Source of the DNA: Actinacidiphila glaucinigra
GTDB taxonomy: Bacteria; Actinomycetota; Actinomycetes; Streptomycetales; Streptomycetaceae
Length of the DNA: 64,000 nt
Assembly (NCBI RefSeq): GCF_900188405.1
Contig: NZ_FZOF01000007.1
Coordinates: 372,001-436,000 of the forward strand
Direction: 5' to 3'
Shown one piece after another: positions 26,487 to 35,342 of this stretch. How positions within the stretch are numbered: the first letter of the stretch is position 1; each line of letters opens with the position of its first letter. A program made the position numbers and the translations under genes. The notes under the pieces are model-generated. The model was not told where the DNA came from. It saw only the letters and a program-made list of their open reading frames with translations, and made no database searches.

Positions 26487-27455
26487 ATGGCTGTTGAGAT
26501 CCCGCCCCTGGTGAGCCCCTCGCGCTTCCGCCGTCGCGGGGGACTGCTCGGGGAGTGCCTCGCGGAGTTCCTGGGGATGTTCGTGCTCGTCTCCTTCGGA
26601 TGCGGCGTGGCCGCCATGGCGGTCGCGGCACTGCCCGGTTCCGGCCGCACCTCGGGCGTCACCACGAGCTTCGTCGGCGCCGGTGACTGGGTCATGCCCG
26701 TGCTCGGCTGGGGGCTGGCCGTGACCTTCGGCATCTACGTCGCCGGCGGCGTCAGCGGCGCGCACCTCAATCCGGCCGTCACGCTCGCCTTCGCGGTGCG
26801 CCGCCGGTTCCCGTGGGTCAAGGTCGTGCCGTACGTGTTCGCCCAGCTGGTGGGCGCCTTCGCCGGGGCCGTGCTGGTGTACGCGGTGTACCACGACGCG
26901 ATCAGCGCCCTCGACCAGGCGATGAAGGGGCCGAAGACGGACGGGCACACGCTCGCCAGTTTCTCGATCTTCGGCACCGTCCCGGCCTCGTACTTCCACG
27001 GGAGCCTGTGGGGCCCACTGGTGGACCAGATCGTCGGCGCGGCGTTCATGCTGATCTTCATCATGGCCGTCATCGACCTGCGCAACCCCGCCGTGCGGGT
27101 CTATCTGGGGCCGGTCGTGATCGGTCTGGCGGTCGCCGCGATCGGACTGTCGTACGGCGCGAACGCCGGGTACGCCATCAACCCCGCCCGCGATTTCGGT
27201 CCGCGACTGTTCGCCTGGGCCATGGGCTGGGGCGAACTCGCCCTGCCGGGCTCGCAGCCGGGCGCCTTCAGCGACTACTTCTGGGTCCCCATCGTGGGGC
27301 CCCTCATCGGCGGCGTGATCGGGGTCCTGGTCTACGACCTCTTCATCGGCGACGTCCTGCACATCCGCACCCGCATGGCCAAGGGCCCGGAGGTCGGCTG
27401 CACGCGTCCGGTGACGACCACGCCGGACGCGAGCGCCCTCGCACGACGCGGATGA
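26487..27455 (+). CDS. glpF: Aquaglyceroporin (MIP family)
   Basis: This 322-aa channel has six transmembrane helices and two half-helices with SGAHLNPAVTL and GYAINPARDFGPR. The Asp after the second NPAR and the flanking DFGPR are the glycerol-facilitator signature rather than the water-channel one. It carries a longer-than-usual loop after helix 3 (~145-170) and a C-terminal cytosolic tail. No glycerol kinase is adjacent, which is unusual for GlpF. A GGAGAGG ribosome site precedes ATG 26487. A nested hairpin 4 bp after the stop ends the transcript against the convergent cupin gene. Confidence 0.9.
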   Translation: MAVEIPPLVSPSRFRRRGGLLGECLAEFLGMFVLVSFGCGVAAMAVAALPGSGRTSGVTTSFVGAGDWVMPVLGWGLAVTFGIYVAGGVSGAHLNPAVTLAFAVRRRFPWVKVVPYVFAQLVGAFAGAVLVYAVYHDAISALDQAMKGPKTDGHTLASFSIFGTVPASYFHGSLWGPLVDQIVGAAFMLIFIMAVIDLRNPAVRVYLGPVVIGLAVAAIGLSYGANAGYAINPARDFGPRLFAWAMGWGELALPGSQPGAFSDYFWVPIVGPLIGGVIGVLVYDLFIGDVLHIRTRMAKGPEVGCTRPVTTTPDASALARRG

Positions 27456-27458
27456 CGG

Positions 27459-27493
27459 CGGCGCCCCGCCCCCGGAGGCGGGGTGGGGCGCCG
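27459..27493. terminator. Nested hairpin, bidirectional terminator
   Basis: CGGCGCCCC...GGGGCGCCG encloses CCCCGCC/GGCGGGG, giving a near-continuous stem between the convergent aquaporin and cupin genes. Confidence 0.8.
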
Positions 27494-27507
27494 GCGGCGG
27501 GCCCGGG

Positions 27508-28020
27508 CTACGGAAGCATGATCGTCTTGGACTGCCGGATGACCTGCTCGGCGCGGGCGCCCATGTCGTCGTCGATGGGGGGCGGTGCCTCGCCGGGGCG
27601 GGCGGGTGTGCTGTGGTCGAGCATCAGCTGCTCGAGGCCGGGCGGTGTGTAGATGAAGAGCAGGCGCGCGGCGTGGATGCGCTTGTTCCTGAAGCCGTGC
27701 CGGATTCCCTTGGGCACATGGATGAAGTCACCGGTCACGGCGGTGAACTCGTGGTCGCCGTCCACGAACTCCAGCTCGCCGTCGAGGACGTAGAACGTCT
27801 CGTCCTCCTCCGTGTGCGCATGGGGGACCGGGCCGCCGCCGGCCGGAACGGTGGCCTCGACGAAGCCGATGTTCCCGTTGGTCTGCGCGCCCGTCGCCTT
27901 GATCGTGTAGACGTCGTCCGCGGCCCATACGGTCGGACCCTGGCCGGAGGGCACGTAGAGCGCGCCGCGCCGGTTCCACATCGGGTCGTCGGGATCGGTC
28001 TCGGTCAGCAGAAAACTCAT
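27508..28020 (-). CDS. Cupin-domain protein
   Basis: This 170-aa single-domain cupin has metal ligands in GGGPVPHAHTEEDETFYVLDG (His, His, Glu) and in VPKGIRHGFRNK (His). Such proteins are small dioxygenases, isomerases or sugar-binding sensors; the specific reaction is not evident. ATG 28020 (MSFLLTETD) has GGAGA 5-6 nt upstream; the longer frame is not supported. It is divergent from an alpha/beta hydrolase gene across a perfect 14-bp palindrome, suggesting common control by a repressor encoded elsewhere. Confidence 0.87.
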   Translation of the reverse strand: MSFLLTETDPDDPMWNRRGALYVPSGQGPTVWAADDVYTIKATGAQTNGNIGFVEATVPAGGGPVPHAHTEEDETFYVLDGELEFVDGDHEFTAVTGDFIHVPKGIRHGFRNKRIHAARLLFIYTPPGLEQLMLDHSTPARPGEAPPPIDDDMGARAEQVIRQSKTIMLP

Positions 28021-28078
28021 CGTGTCTCCGTGGCAGTGGCCGGACGACCGGCCTTCGTGCCCCGAGCCTAGCAAAGTG

Positions 28079-28092
28079 CTTGACTAGTCAAG
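28079..28092. promoter_or_regulatory. Perfect palindrome CTTGACTAGTCAAG
   Basis: A 14-bp perfect dyad centred in the cupin/hydrolase divergent promoter, 59 bp from each start. The form is typical of MarR- or TetR-type operators. No regulator gene is adjacent. Confidence 0.7.
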
Positions 28093-28150
28093 AATATGTT
28101 CCGTTCGTGGGGTTGGTGTCCCCGCTCACCCTGCCCCAGTATCAGGAGGT

Positions 28151-28855
28151 ATGCGTGGTGCCACCGACTCCCGACCGAATGCGCCGACCCTGCTCCTCGT
28201 GCACGGGGCGTGGCACGGCTCCTGGTGCTGGGACCGGGTGCGGTCCCTGCTCGCCGCCGACGGCTGGGCGACGCGGGTGGCCGACCTCCCCAGTGCCGGG
28301 CAGGAGAACGCCGGGGTCCAGGAGGACGCGCGCGAAGTGCTGCGGGGGCTGCAGGGGATCGAGGGCCCGGTGGTCGTGGTCGCGCACTCCTACGCCGGGG
28401 TGCCCGTCGCCCAGGTCGTCGCGGAGGCGCCCGCGATCGCCCATGTCGTCTATCTGACCGCCTACCGGCTGGAGGTCGGCGAGACCGTCCTGGGCTATCA
28501 CGGGGCTGCCGTGGTCCCGGAGCCGCGGGGGTTCCGGCCGGTGCCGGACGATCCGGTCGCCGCGTTCTACGGTGACGTGCCGCCGCGGGAGGCCGAGGCG
28601 GCGGTCGCGCGGCTGGTTCCGCAGAGCACGAAGTCGTTCGTCGAGCCGCTCACCAGTGCGAGCCGGCGCGCGGTCCCGTCCACGTATGTCGTGTGCGAGC
28701 GGGACCGGGCGCTGCGGCCGGCCCTCCAGGAGGACATGGCCGCCCGCACCGCCGGGCCGGTGTACCGGCTGCCCAGTCACCACTCGCCGTTCCTGTCCAT
28801 GCCCGGGGCGTGCGCATCCCTCTTCGCGCGGATCGCCCTCGAGGCGACCGCCTGA
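28151..28855 (+). CDS. Alpha/beta-fold hydrolase, esterase type
   Basis: This 234-aa hydrolase is of the methylesterase/HNL-like group. LLLVHGAWHGSWCWD carries the oxyanion strand, VVVAHSYAGVP the nucleophile Ser, and LPSHHSPFLSMP the catalytic His. The group includes salicylate-ester esterases and hydroxynitrile lyase relatives. It has no signal peptide. The spacing is odd: AGGAGG ends only one base before ATG 28151, closer than usual, and no better in-frame start exists. It is divergent from the cupin gene and probably shares its palindromic operator. Confidence 0.88.
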   Translation: MRGATDSRPNAPTLLLVHGAWHGSWCWDRVRSLLAADGWATRVADLPSAGQENAGVQEDAREVLRGLQGIEGPVVVVAHSYAGVPVAQVVAEAPAIAHVVYLTAYRLEVGETVLGYHGAAVVPEPRGFRPVPDDPVAAFYGDVPPREAEAAVARLVPQSTKSFVEPLTSASRRAVPSTYVVCERDRALRPALQEDMAARTAGPVYRLPSHHSPFLSMPGACASLFARIALEATA

Positions 28856-28938
28856 GACGGTGCGGTGCGGTCGGGTGGCGTCGCGGGAGGGCGAAACGGA
28901 CGACGCTCGCCCTGTTGTGCCAGCCGGGGAACGCGAGC

Positions 28939-28972
28939 GGCCTCCGGCCGGCGTTGGCGCCGGCCGGAGGCC
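28939..28972. terminator. 15-bp hairpin, bidirectional terminator
   Basis: GGCCTCCGGCCGGCG / CGCCGGCCGGAGGCC around TTGG, between the convergent hydrolase and phosphoesterase genes. Confidence 0.85.
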
Positions 28973-29003
28973 CCTTGTGTGCGGTACGTGCGGGCCGCGT
29001 GCC

Positions 29004-31778
29004 TCAGCCGTCGTTCTCCGCCGACGGGATGTAGGCGCCCGGCACGTCGTCCGGCGCGAAGATCTCGTGCTCGCCGGGGTACGGCTTCGTCCAGGCGTGC
29101 GTCCGGTACCAGGTGAGGTGGTTCAGCTGCGCCGGGTTGGCGAAGTCCGGCCTCGCGTCGGGGCCGGTCAGCCGCTGCTTGGACTGCCAGTCCTGCCACT
29201 GCGCCGCGAGGGCCTTCTTGCCCGCCGGCACCTTCGTCGACGGGACGGCCGCGGCGTTCGGGTCCTGCGGGGCCGGGGTGTCCAGGCCGCAGGCGGGCGC
29301 GGTCTTCACGCCGTCGGTCAGCGGGATCCGGTTGGGCAGCGCGGTGAACGGCGTGTAGTCCGCCTTCTTGGTGAACGCGCCGAACATCGGGGTGGCCGCG
29401 CTGTCCTTCTGGTTCATCGGGTGGATCCCGAGGATCTGCTCGATGGTGCGGATCATCGTGATCTGCGAGTAGTAGCGGCTGTCGACGGTGCCGTGCCGGG
29501 CCCAGGGGCTGATGATCTGGATCGGGGCACGGTGGCCGTCGATGTGGTCGAGGCCGGCCTGGGAGTCGTCCTCGACCACGAAGATCGCGGAGTCCTTCCA
29601 GTACTCGCTGTGCGAGATCTCGTCGACGATCCGTCCGACCGCGAGGTCGTTGTCCGCGACCTGGGCGGCGGGGCCCGCGGTTCCGCCGGTGTGGTCGCTG
29701 GAGAGCCAGAACATGTTCAGGTTCGCCGGACCGTTCTTCTCGAAGTCCCGCTTCCATATCTCGGCGCGGTAGACGTCCGGGACGCTGGTGTCGAACTTCG
29801 GGAAGCCGGGCACCGAGACGCTGTTGAGCGAGGGGATGGGGGAGGACGACACCAGGTTGTAGGCGGTGTCCTGCCCGGTGGCCCGCATGTTCTTGGTGTC
29901 GCAGTACAGGTTCTGCCAGGTCGCGCCGGCCGGCTTGGTGAGGAACTGGTGGAACTCGCCGAAGTCCCGCACGCTCTTGCCCACCGCCTGCGCGCCGCTC
30001 CAGATGAAGCCGGTGCGCTGGTGGCCGAGGGCGTCGTCCTCGGTGTCGTAGCTGCGCGCGTACTCGCCGGCCGAGGACTCGGTGTACTCCGGGTTGTCGG
30101 CCTGCATCAGCCAGTTGTGGCCCTCGGCGGAGTTCGTACCGATGTCGTACGTGTTGTCGTACAGACCGAACTGCCGGGTCAGCGCGTGCTGGTTCGGCGT
30201 CACGTTCTCGCCGAACTCCGCGAGGGACGGGTCGCCGTTGCCCTGCGGGATGTCACCGAAGACCTGGTCGTAGGTCCGGTTCTCCTTGACGATCAGGAAG
30301 ACGTGCTTGATCGTCGACGGGTCGCCGAGCCGCTGCGGGACGGCCACCGCCTTCGCGTGGCCCTTGCCCTTGCCCTTGTCCTTCGCGAGCTTGACCGAGC
30401 CGTTGGTCCAGCCGTTCTGCTGGAAGACCTTGGCCGTCTGCGACTTGATGACCTTCTCGCTCGGCAGCGTGAACCGCTGGACGCTCGAGGTGGTGTCGTG
30501 GGTGCCGTGCCCGGCGCTGTTCGTGGGCCGGCGGGCGTCGATGCCGCGGGTGTTGGAGACCACGACCTGGTCGCCGACGGTGGCGATCTCCGAGGGGAAG
30601 TAGTCCGTCGGGAGGAGGCCGACGTAGCTGACGGGCTCCTGAGGGGAGTTGTAGCGGTAGACGGCGACCGCGTTGGCGCGGCCCAGCGTCACCAGCAGGT
30701 GGCCGTCGTCGGTGAGCGTGACGGCGTTGGGCTCGTAGCCCACCGGCGACTCCGGCCACGGCTGGGTGGCGATGGTCTGGACGACCTTGTTCTTGCGGGT
30801 GTCGATGACCGAGACGTCGTTGGTGGCGGTGTTCGTGACGAACAGCGCGCCCTTCTTGGCGTACAGGGCGGTCGGGTGCAGACCCACGTCGATGCTCGCG
30901 ACGGCGGCCGCCGGGTCGGCGAGGTCGATGACGCTGACCGTGCCGGTGGTGGTCGCGCCGGTCTTGGGGTCGGCCGGCACCTGGGTGCCGTACGAGTTGA
31001 TCGTGGTCTCGCCGGGCTTCGCCGGCCGGCCGCCCTCGTTGCTGACGTACAGCTTGGAGCCGACCACGACCATGTCGCGCGGGGCGTTGCCCACGGCCCA
31101 GCTCTGCTTGACGGTCCCGGTGGCCGCGTCGATGGCGACCACGCGGTTCTGGCCGTTGACCGCCGCGTACACGGTGGAGCCGTCGGAGGAGAACACCGGC
31201 TCGCCCACCAGGGCGTGCTTGGAGCCGTCAGCGGGGATGGTGACGGACGTCGGGTTGGCGAGGCTGCCGTCCGGGTTCACGGTGAACCGCGTGTAGCCGT
31301 CGGTCTGGCCCAGCCACAGCTGCGTGCCGTCGGGCGAGTAGGTGGGGCCCTCCTGCCCCACGCTGTTGCTTGCGATGCGCAGGTTCGCGGACGCGGAGTT
31401 GCCGACGAGCTGCTGGACCTTCCAGCTCTTCAGGTCCACGACGGCCAGCGCCACGCCGCCGTCGGTGACCGAGGCCGCGAGGTGGGTGCCGTCCGGGCTG
31501 ACCGAGGACGACATGATCTTGCCGTTGTCGATGACGAGGCGCTCACCGTACGGGGCGATGTACTGGTCGCCGGAGACGACCTGCCCCCGGTCGGTGACCT
31601 GGCCGACCTGGTCGTGGCCGAACTGGGTGGTCTGGGCGAACCCGATCCCGGTGCCGGTGGCGAGGACGACGGCGGTCGCGGCAGCCAGCGTGAGGCTTCT
31701 GCGGTTGCCGAACCGGCGGCCGAGGAGGGCGCGGGTGTCCCTCTCGGCGTCCACGCGGCGGCGACGAGTGACCTGCAT
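29004..31778 (-). CDS. Beta-propeller/phosphoesterase fusion, exported
   Basis: This 924-aa protein has an N-terminal signal or anchor (RSLTLAAATAVVLATGTGIGFA). A YncE-like seven-bladed propeller (~70-480) shows repeated SPDGT-type strands and VSVIDTRKNKVV. The C-terminus is an alkaline-phosphatase-superfamily phosphoesterase domain (IKHVFLIVKENRTYDQVFGD, YDNTYDIGTNSAEGHNW, IFVVEDDSQAGLDHIDGHRAP), where the Asn/Asp/His residues would bind metal. It acts outside the membrane; relatives are phospholipase-C-like or acid phosphatases. It starts 6 bp after the ABC permease stop, so it is the third gene of an ATPase-permease-phosphoesterase operon. Confidence 0.9.
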   Translation of the reverse strand: MQVTRRRRVDAERDTRALLGRRFGNRRSLTLAAATAVVLATGTGIGFAQTTQFGHDQVGQVTDRGQVVSGDQYIAPYGERLVIDNGKIMSSSVSPDGTHLAASVTDGGVALAVVDLKSWKVQQLVGNSASANLRIASNSVGQEGPTYSPDGTQLWLGQTDGYTRFTVNPDGSLANPTSVTIPADGSKHALVGEPVFSSDGSTVYAAVNGQNRVVAIDAATGTVKQSWAVGNAPRDMVVVGSKLYVSNEGGRPAKPGETTINSYGTQVPADPKTGATTTGTVSVIDLADPAAAVASIDVGLHPTALYAKKGALFVTNTATNDVSVIDTRKNKVVQTIATQPWPESPVGYEPNAVTLTDDGHLLVTLGRANAVAVYRYNSPQEPVSYVGLLPTDYFPSEIATVGDQVVVSNTRGIDARRPTNSAGHGTHDTTSSVQRFTLPSEKVIKSQTAKVFQQNGWTNGSVKLAKDKGKGKGHAKAVAVPQRLGDPSTIKHVFLIVKENRTYDQVFGDIPQGNGDPSLAEFGENVTPNQHALTRQFGLYDNTYDIGTNSAEGHNWLMQADNPEYTESSAGEYARSYDTEDDALGHQRTGFIWSGAQAVGKSVRDFGEFHQFLTKPAGATWQNLYCDTKNMRATGQDTAYNLVSSSPIPSLNSVSVPGFPKFDTSVPDVYRAEIWKRDFEKNGPANLNMFWLSSDHTGGTAGPAAQVADNDLAVGRIVDEISHSEYWKDSAIFVVEDDSQAGLDHIDGHRAPIQIISPWARHGTVDSRYYSQITMIRTIEQILGIHPMNQKDSAATPMFGAFTKKADYTPFTALPNRIPLTDGVKTAPACGLDTPAPQDPNAAAVPSTKVPAGKKALAAQWQDWQSKQRLTGPDARPDFANPAQLNHLTWYRTHAWTKPYPGEHEIFAPDDVPGAYIPSAENDG

Positions 31779-31784
31779 CGTGAG

Positions 31785-33146
31785 TTATCCCTTCGGGGAG
31801 GTGGCGAGCAGTTCGACGTTGCCGTCGAACTGCCAGAGCGGGTTCGGCGCGTCCCCCACGGGGGTCCGCACCAGGAAGTAGCCGTTGACTTCCTTCGGCC
31901 CGTCGCCGTCCGCGACGTACCGCCCGTCCGGAGTGACGTCGAGCTGGTAGATGGCCTGGCCCGTGGTCGCGACGCCGGGGAGGTGCCAGGAGACGACGCA
32001 GCGCCAGTCGTTGCCGGCGCCCTCGGCGCCGTCCGCGACGCTGCCCTTGGTGCACGCCGCCGTGGCCTTGAGCTGGTTCTCGGTGACGGCGGGGCGGTTG
32101 AGCTGGTCGGTCTGCATGCGGTAGAGGTGCGCGAAGGCCGTGGCGACCGAGCGCTGCACCTTGTCCTGCTCGATCCCGGAACCCGTGGCCGGGGTCGTGA
32201 CGGCGACGACGGCGACCGTCGCCGCGAGCAGCCCGGCCAGCGGGAGGGCTCCGGCGAGAAGCGCGCGGCGCGCCGAGCCGTCGTCGGTCAGGTTGGTGAA
32301 GTCGCGCCGCAGGAAGAGCAGATAGGCCAGGACCGTCGCGGTCACGGCCCACACCAGGCTGACCGCGATGCCGATGAGCAGCGGTGCGAGCTGCCGGGGG
32401 CCGGTGAACAGGCCGTTCCAGGAGATGAAGGCGTATCCGGGCAGGGCCAGGCGTACGGCGACGGGGAGCGGCATCATCTGCGCGAGCTGCATCGCGAGGG
32501 CGACGAGCGCGGGCAGCAGCAGCCCCATCGGGGACCGCCCGAGGGCGATGGAACCGAGGAGGCCGATCCCGGCCAGGGCCAGGGTCGGGGCGAGGGCGCA
32601 GGCCCAGGCGAGGAAGACCTGCCCGGCGGCGTCGGACGGCGTCAGCAGGTGGCCGTCGAGACCCACCAGGGGCTGGTTGCCGACGGCCAGGACGCCGCCG
32701 ACCGCGCTGGAGCAGGCCATCCCGGTCACGAGCAGCAGCAGGACGGTGAGGCTGGCCAGCGCCTTCGCCGCGAAGATCCGCCCCGGCGAGCGGACCGCCA
32801 CCAGCAGGTGGCGCCAGGTGCCGAGCCGGTCCTCGGAGGCGAACACGTCGCCGGCGACCACCGAGGTCAGCAGCGGGAGCGCCCAGGTGCCCGCGAAGCC
32901 GAGCATCACCAGCGGCCCGGCCCATGCCGTCGCGTGCATCCAGCGGCCGAAGAGGGTGTCGACGGGGAGCGTGCTCTGCCGGCTCACCGCGGCGACGAAG
33001 AGCGCCGGCGCGATCCAGCAGGCCAGGACCAGCAGGCGGATCCGCCACTGCGAGACCAGTTTGACCAGCTCGAAGCGGTAGCCGCGCGACACCGGGACGC
33101 GGCGGGTGGGGACAACGTTGTCGGCGACGACGTTCGCGGCGGTCAT
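31785..33146 (-). CDS. ABC-2-type transporter permease with extracytoplasmic C-domain
   Basis: A 453-aa membrane protein with about seven helices (first IRLLVLACWIAPALFVAAV, last LLAGALPLAGLLAATVAVVAV near residue 305). The cytoplasmic loop EDRLGTWRHLLVAVRSPGRI resembles the coupling segment of ABC-2 permeases. After the last helix comes a ~130-residue soluble part (GIEQDKVQRSVATAF ... PNPLWQFDGNVELLATSPKG) with two Cys, expected outside the cell; this is not usual for the family and may contact the co-encoded exported propeller protein. Its start overlaps the ATPase stop by four bases (ATGA). Confidence 0.85.
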   Translation of the reverse strand: MTAANVVADNVVPTRRVPVSRGYRFELVKLVSQWRIRLLVLACWIAPALFVAAVSRQSTLPVDTLFGRWMHATAWAGPLVMLGFAGTWALPLLTSVVAGDVFASEDRLGTWRHLLVAVRSPGRIFAAKALASLTVLLLLVTGMACSSAVGGVLAVGNQPLVGLDGHLLTPSDAAGQVFLAWACALAPTLALAGIGLLGSIALGRSPMGLLLPALVALAMQLAQMMPLPVAVRLALPGYAFISWNGLFTGPRQLAPLLIGIAVSLVWAVTATVLAYLLFLRRDFTNLTDDGSARRALLAGALPLAGLLAATVAVVAVTTPATGSGIEQDKVQRSVATAFAHLYRMQTDQLNRPAVTENQLKATAACTKGSVADGAEGAGNDWRCVVSWHLPGVATTGQAIYQLDVTPDGRYVADGDGPKEVNGYFLVRTPVGDAPNPLWQFDGNVELLATSPKG

Positions 33147-34084
33147 CGACCGGCCTCCTGCTGCTGGGTGAGGGCGAGGAAAGCCGCCTCGAGCGGGGAG
33201 ACGACGGGCGCGAGTTCGCGCAGTGCGATGCCCGCCCGCACGAGGCCCACCACGAGTTCGTCGAGGGCGGGCACCAGCGCGCGCACGACGAGCACGTCGG
33301 CGTCGTTCCGCAGGCCGGCGTCGTCGACGACGCGGACGCCGTCCGTGCCGAGGGCCAGTTCGCGGGCGGCGTGCGTGTCGGAGGTGAGCAGCCGGTAGTC
33401 GAGTTCACGGTTCTCGGCGGCCAGTTTGCCCAGCGGGCCCGAGAAGGCGATCCGCCCGGTGGCGAGGATGGTGACCTCGGAGCACAGCGCCTCCAGGTCG
33501 TCCATGCGGTGGCTCGACAGCACGACGGCGGTCCCCTCGTCCGCGAGCCGGGTGAGGACTCCGTGGACGTGCTTCTTGCCCGCCGGGTCAAGGCCGTTGG
33601 ACGGTTCGTCGAGCACGAGCAGCCGGGGCCTGGTGAGCAGGGCGGCGGCGAGTCCGAGCCGCTGGCGCATACCGAGCGAGAACCCGCGGGCCCGGTCGTC
33701 GGCGACGTCCGTGAGGCCGACCTGGGCCAGTACGTCGTCGATCCCGGCCGTCCGCGCGTCCTGCCCGCGGAGCGCGGCCAGCGCGGCCAGGTTCTGCCGG
33801 GCGGTGAGCGACGGGTAGAGGCCGGGCCCGTCCACGAAGCCGGCGACACCGTCGGGCGCGGCGAGCGCCCGTCCGACCGGCGTGCCCAGGATCTCGAGGC
33901 CGCCGCCGTCGGCGACCGCAAGGCCCAGCAGCAGGCCGAGCAACGTGGTCTTGCCTGCGCCGTTCGGTCCGACCAGGCCGTGTATCTGTCCCTGCGTCAC
34001 GTCGAGGTCGACGCCGTCGAGCGCGACGACGTCCCCGAAGCATTTCGTGATTCCGCGAGCACGGACCGCGAGGAGTGTGTCCAT
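33143..34084 (-). CDS. ABC transporter ATP-binding protein
   Basis: This 313-aa ATPase has Walker A GPNGAGKTT, the signature FSLGMRQRLGLAAAL, Walker B RLLVLDEPSNGLDP and the switch His in VVLSSHRMDDL. It has the CcmA/DrrA-type layout with a C-terminal ~80-residue extension, typical of ABC-2 exporters for drugs or lipids. ATG 34084 (MDTLLAVRARG) follows AAGGGA by 5 nt. It heads a three-gene operon with the permease (4-bp overlap) and the exported phosphoesterase. It is divergent from a MarR pair that may regulate it. Confidence 0.92.
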   Translation of the reverse strand: MDTLLAVRARGITKCFGDVVALDGVDLDVTQGQIHGLVGPNGAGKTTLLGLLLGLAVADGGGLEILGTPVGRALAAPDGVAGFVDGPGLYPSLTARQNLAALAALRGQDARTAGIDDVLAQVGLTDVADDRARGFSLGMRQRLGLAAALLTRPRLLVLDEPSNGLDPAGKKHVHGVLTRLADEGTAVVLSSHRMDDLEALCSEVTILATGRIAFSGPLGKLAAENRELDYRLLTSDTHAARELALGTDGVRVVDDAGLRNDADVLVVRALVPALDELVVGLVRAGIALRELAPVVSPLEAAFLALTQQQEAGR

Positions 34085-34153
34085 GAGTCCCTTCTTCCGC
34101 AACGCCCATGGACCTTAGGAAGGGTGGCGGCCCCCGCCAGGGACGGTCGGTTG

Positions 34154-34174
34154 AATGGCCATTGAACGTATCGT
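34154..34174. promoter_or_regulatory. Palindrome and -35 box in ABC/MarR divergent region
   Basis: AATGGCCATT (34154-34163) is a 10-bp perfect dyad. On the minus strand TTGACG (34174-34169) lies just upstream and could be the -35 of the ABC operon, placing the dyad in the spacer where a MarR repressor could block polymerase. Confidence 0.4.
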
Positions 34175-34312
34175 CAAGACATCGGCAAGTCCGGGTGCGC
34201 GAAATGGGCCTCATCGAGGCGGACTTGGACAGAACCGGGCGGGCGTAGGCCGCGGGCTGCGGGCGGATGGGTGGGCGCCTCGGGGAATTTGGTAGCCATG
34301 TACTGTATTCGC

Positions 34313-34795
34313 ATGAGTTCAGCAACGGAGAGCGCCACGCCGGGGTTCCTGGTCTGGCGCCTGTCGATGAAGTGGCGGGTGGCCGTCGACCGGGCGGTCG
34401 CGCCGCTGGGCCTGACCCACGCCCAGTACTCGGTGTTGGCGTCGCTGTACGGCATGTCGCGCTCCGGGCTGCGGCCCAGCCAGCGCCGGCTCGCCGACCA
34501 CACGGGACTCGAACCGCTCTACGTCTCCAAGCTCGCCCGGGCCCTGGAGACCGCCGGACTCGTCGCTCGCACCCGGGACCCCGGCGACCCGCGCGCCATG
34601 CAGCTGTCGCTCACGGAGCAGGGGCGTGAGGTCACGCGACGCGCGATCGACGTGGTCCAGGGTCTGCTGGACCAGTTGCTCGTGCCGCTCGGGGGGCAGG
34701 ACAGTTCGCGTACCCGGCAGTTGGTCCGCGAGCTGGCGACCCTGATCGACGCACCTCTTGACCCGTACGCCGAGAACGACGAGGAGCAGTCATGA
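34313..34795 (+). CDS. MarR-family transcriptional regulator
   Basis: This 160-aa winged-helix regulator has the helix LGLTHAQYSVLASLYG, recognition region SQRRLADHTGLEPLYVSKLARALETAGLV and wing RTRDPGDPRAMQLSLTEQGREV, all standard MarR. Start ATG 34313 (MSSATES) is preferred; an earlier ATG at 34298 is also open. It overlaps the next MarR-like gene by ATGA, so the two are translationally coupled and may form a heterodimer. It is divergent from the ABC operon. Confidence 0.9.
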   Translation: MSSATESATPGFLVWRLSMKWRVAVDRAVAPLGLTHAQYSVLASLYGMSRSGLRPSQRRLADHTGLEPLYVSKLARALETAGLVARTRDPGDPRAMQLSLTEQGREVTRRAIDVVQGLLDQLLVPLGGQDSSRTRQLVRELATLIDAPLDPYAENDEEQS

Positions 34796-35238
34796 GCACT
34801 GGCACGCCCACGGCCGACGGCCGGATGATCGCCCTCGCGCACCACGCGGCGCGCGCCCTTCTGGAGGGTGTGCTGACGCGCCACGGCGTCACGTTCCACC
34901 AGAGCGTGACACTGCGGGCCGTCGTGGCCGCGGGCGGGTCCGTCGGCCGGGGCGATCTCGTCCGCGACGTCGTCGGCTCGCTGAAGACCGACGAGTCGGT
35001 CGTGCGCGGAGTGACCGAGGAGCTGACGCACGCGAAGCTGCTGGAGGAGGATCCAGCGGATGCCTCGCGGGTGCGGCTGACGGACGCCGGGCGGGAGCTT
35101 TACGAGACCACCACCCAGGAGACCGCCGGGATCTCCGCCCGGCTGTACGCCGGTATCCCGGCCGAGGACCTCGCCGTGGCCGGTCGCGTGCTGACGCTGG
35201 TCACGGAGCGTGCGAACGCGGAGCTGGCCGGGGTCTGA
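34792..35238 (+). CDS. MarR-like regulator, partner of the preceding gene
   Basis: This 148-aa protein has the MarR fold in weaker form: LLEGVLTRHGVTFHQSVTLRAVVAAG, then RGDLVRDVVGSLKTDESVVRGVTEELTHAKLLEED and RVRLTDAGRELYETT. The DNA-recognition helix lacks the usual basic residues, so it may modulate its overlapping partner instead of binding DNA alone. The ATGA overlap indicates coupled translation. It is followed by a short hairpin shared with the convergent collagen-like gene. Confidence 0.8.
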   Translation: MSTGTPTADGRMIALAHHAARALLEGVLTRHGVTFHQSVTLRAVVAAGGSVGRGDLVRDVVGSLKTDESVVRGVTEELTHAKLLEEDPADASRVRLTDAGRELYETTTQETAGISARLYAGIPAEDLAVAGRVLTLVTERANAELAGV

Positions 35239-35294
35239 GGCGCCCACGCCCTGGCCGCCGTTCCGCTACGTCCGCGGCCTCGTGAACGGCGGGC

Positions 35295-35322
35295 GCCCGG
35301 CGCGTCATGCGGCGCGCCGGGC
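35295..35322. terminator. 10-bp hairpin, bidirectional terminator
   Basis: GCCCGGCGCG / CGCGCCGGGC with an 8-nt loop, between the MarR pair and the collagen-like gene. Its arm sequence recurs in the terminator after the second collagen-like gene. Confidence 0.7.
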
Positions 35323-35342
35323 CTCCCGCGGATGGGCCTCGG

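Noticed and set aside
28572-33398. Very long open frame (about 1600 codons) on the plus strand
   Set aside because: It is antisense to the phosphoesterase and permease genes, with Arg/Val/Gly-biased composition and no domain; it results from high GC3 in the real genes.
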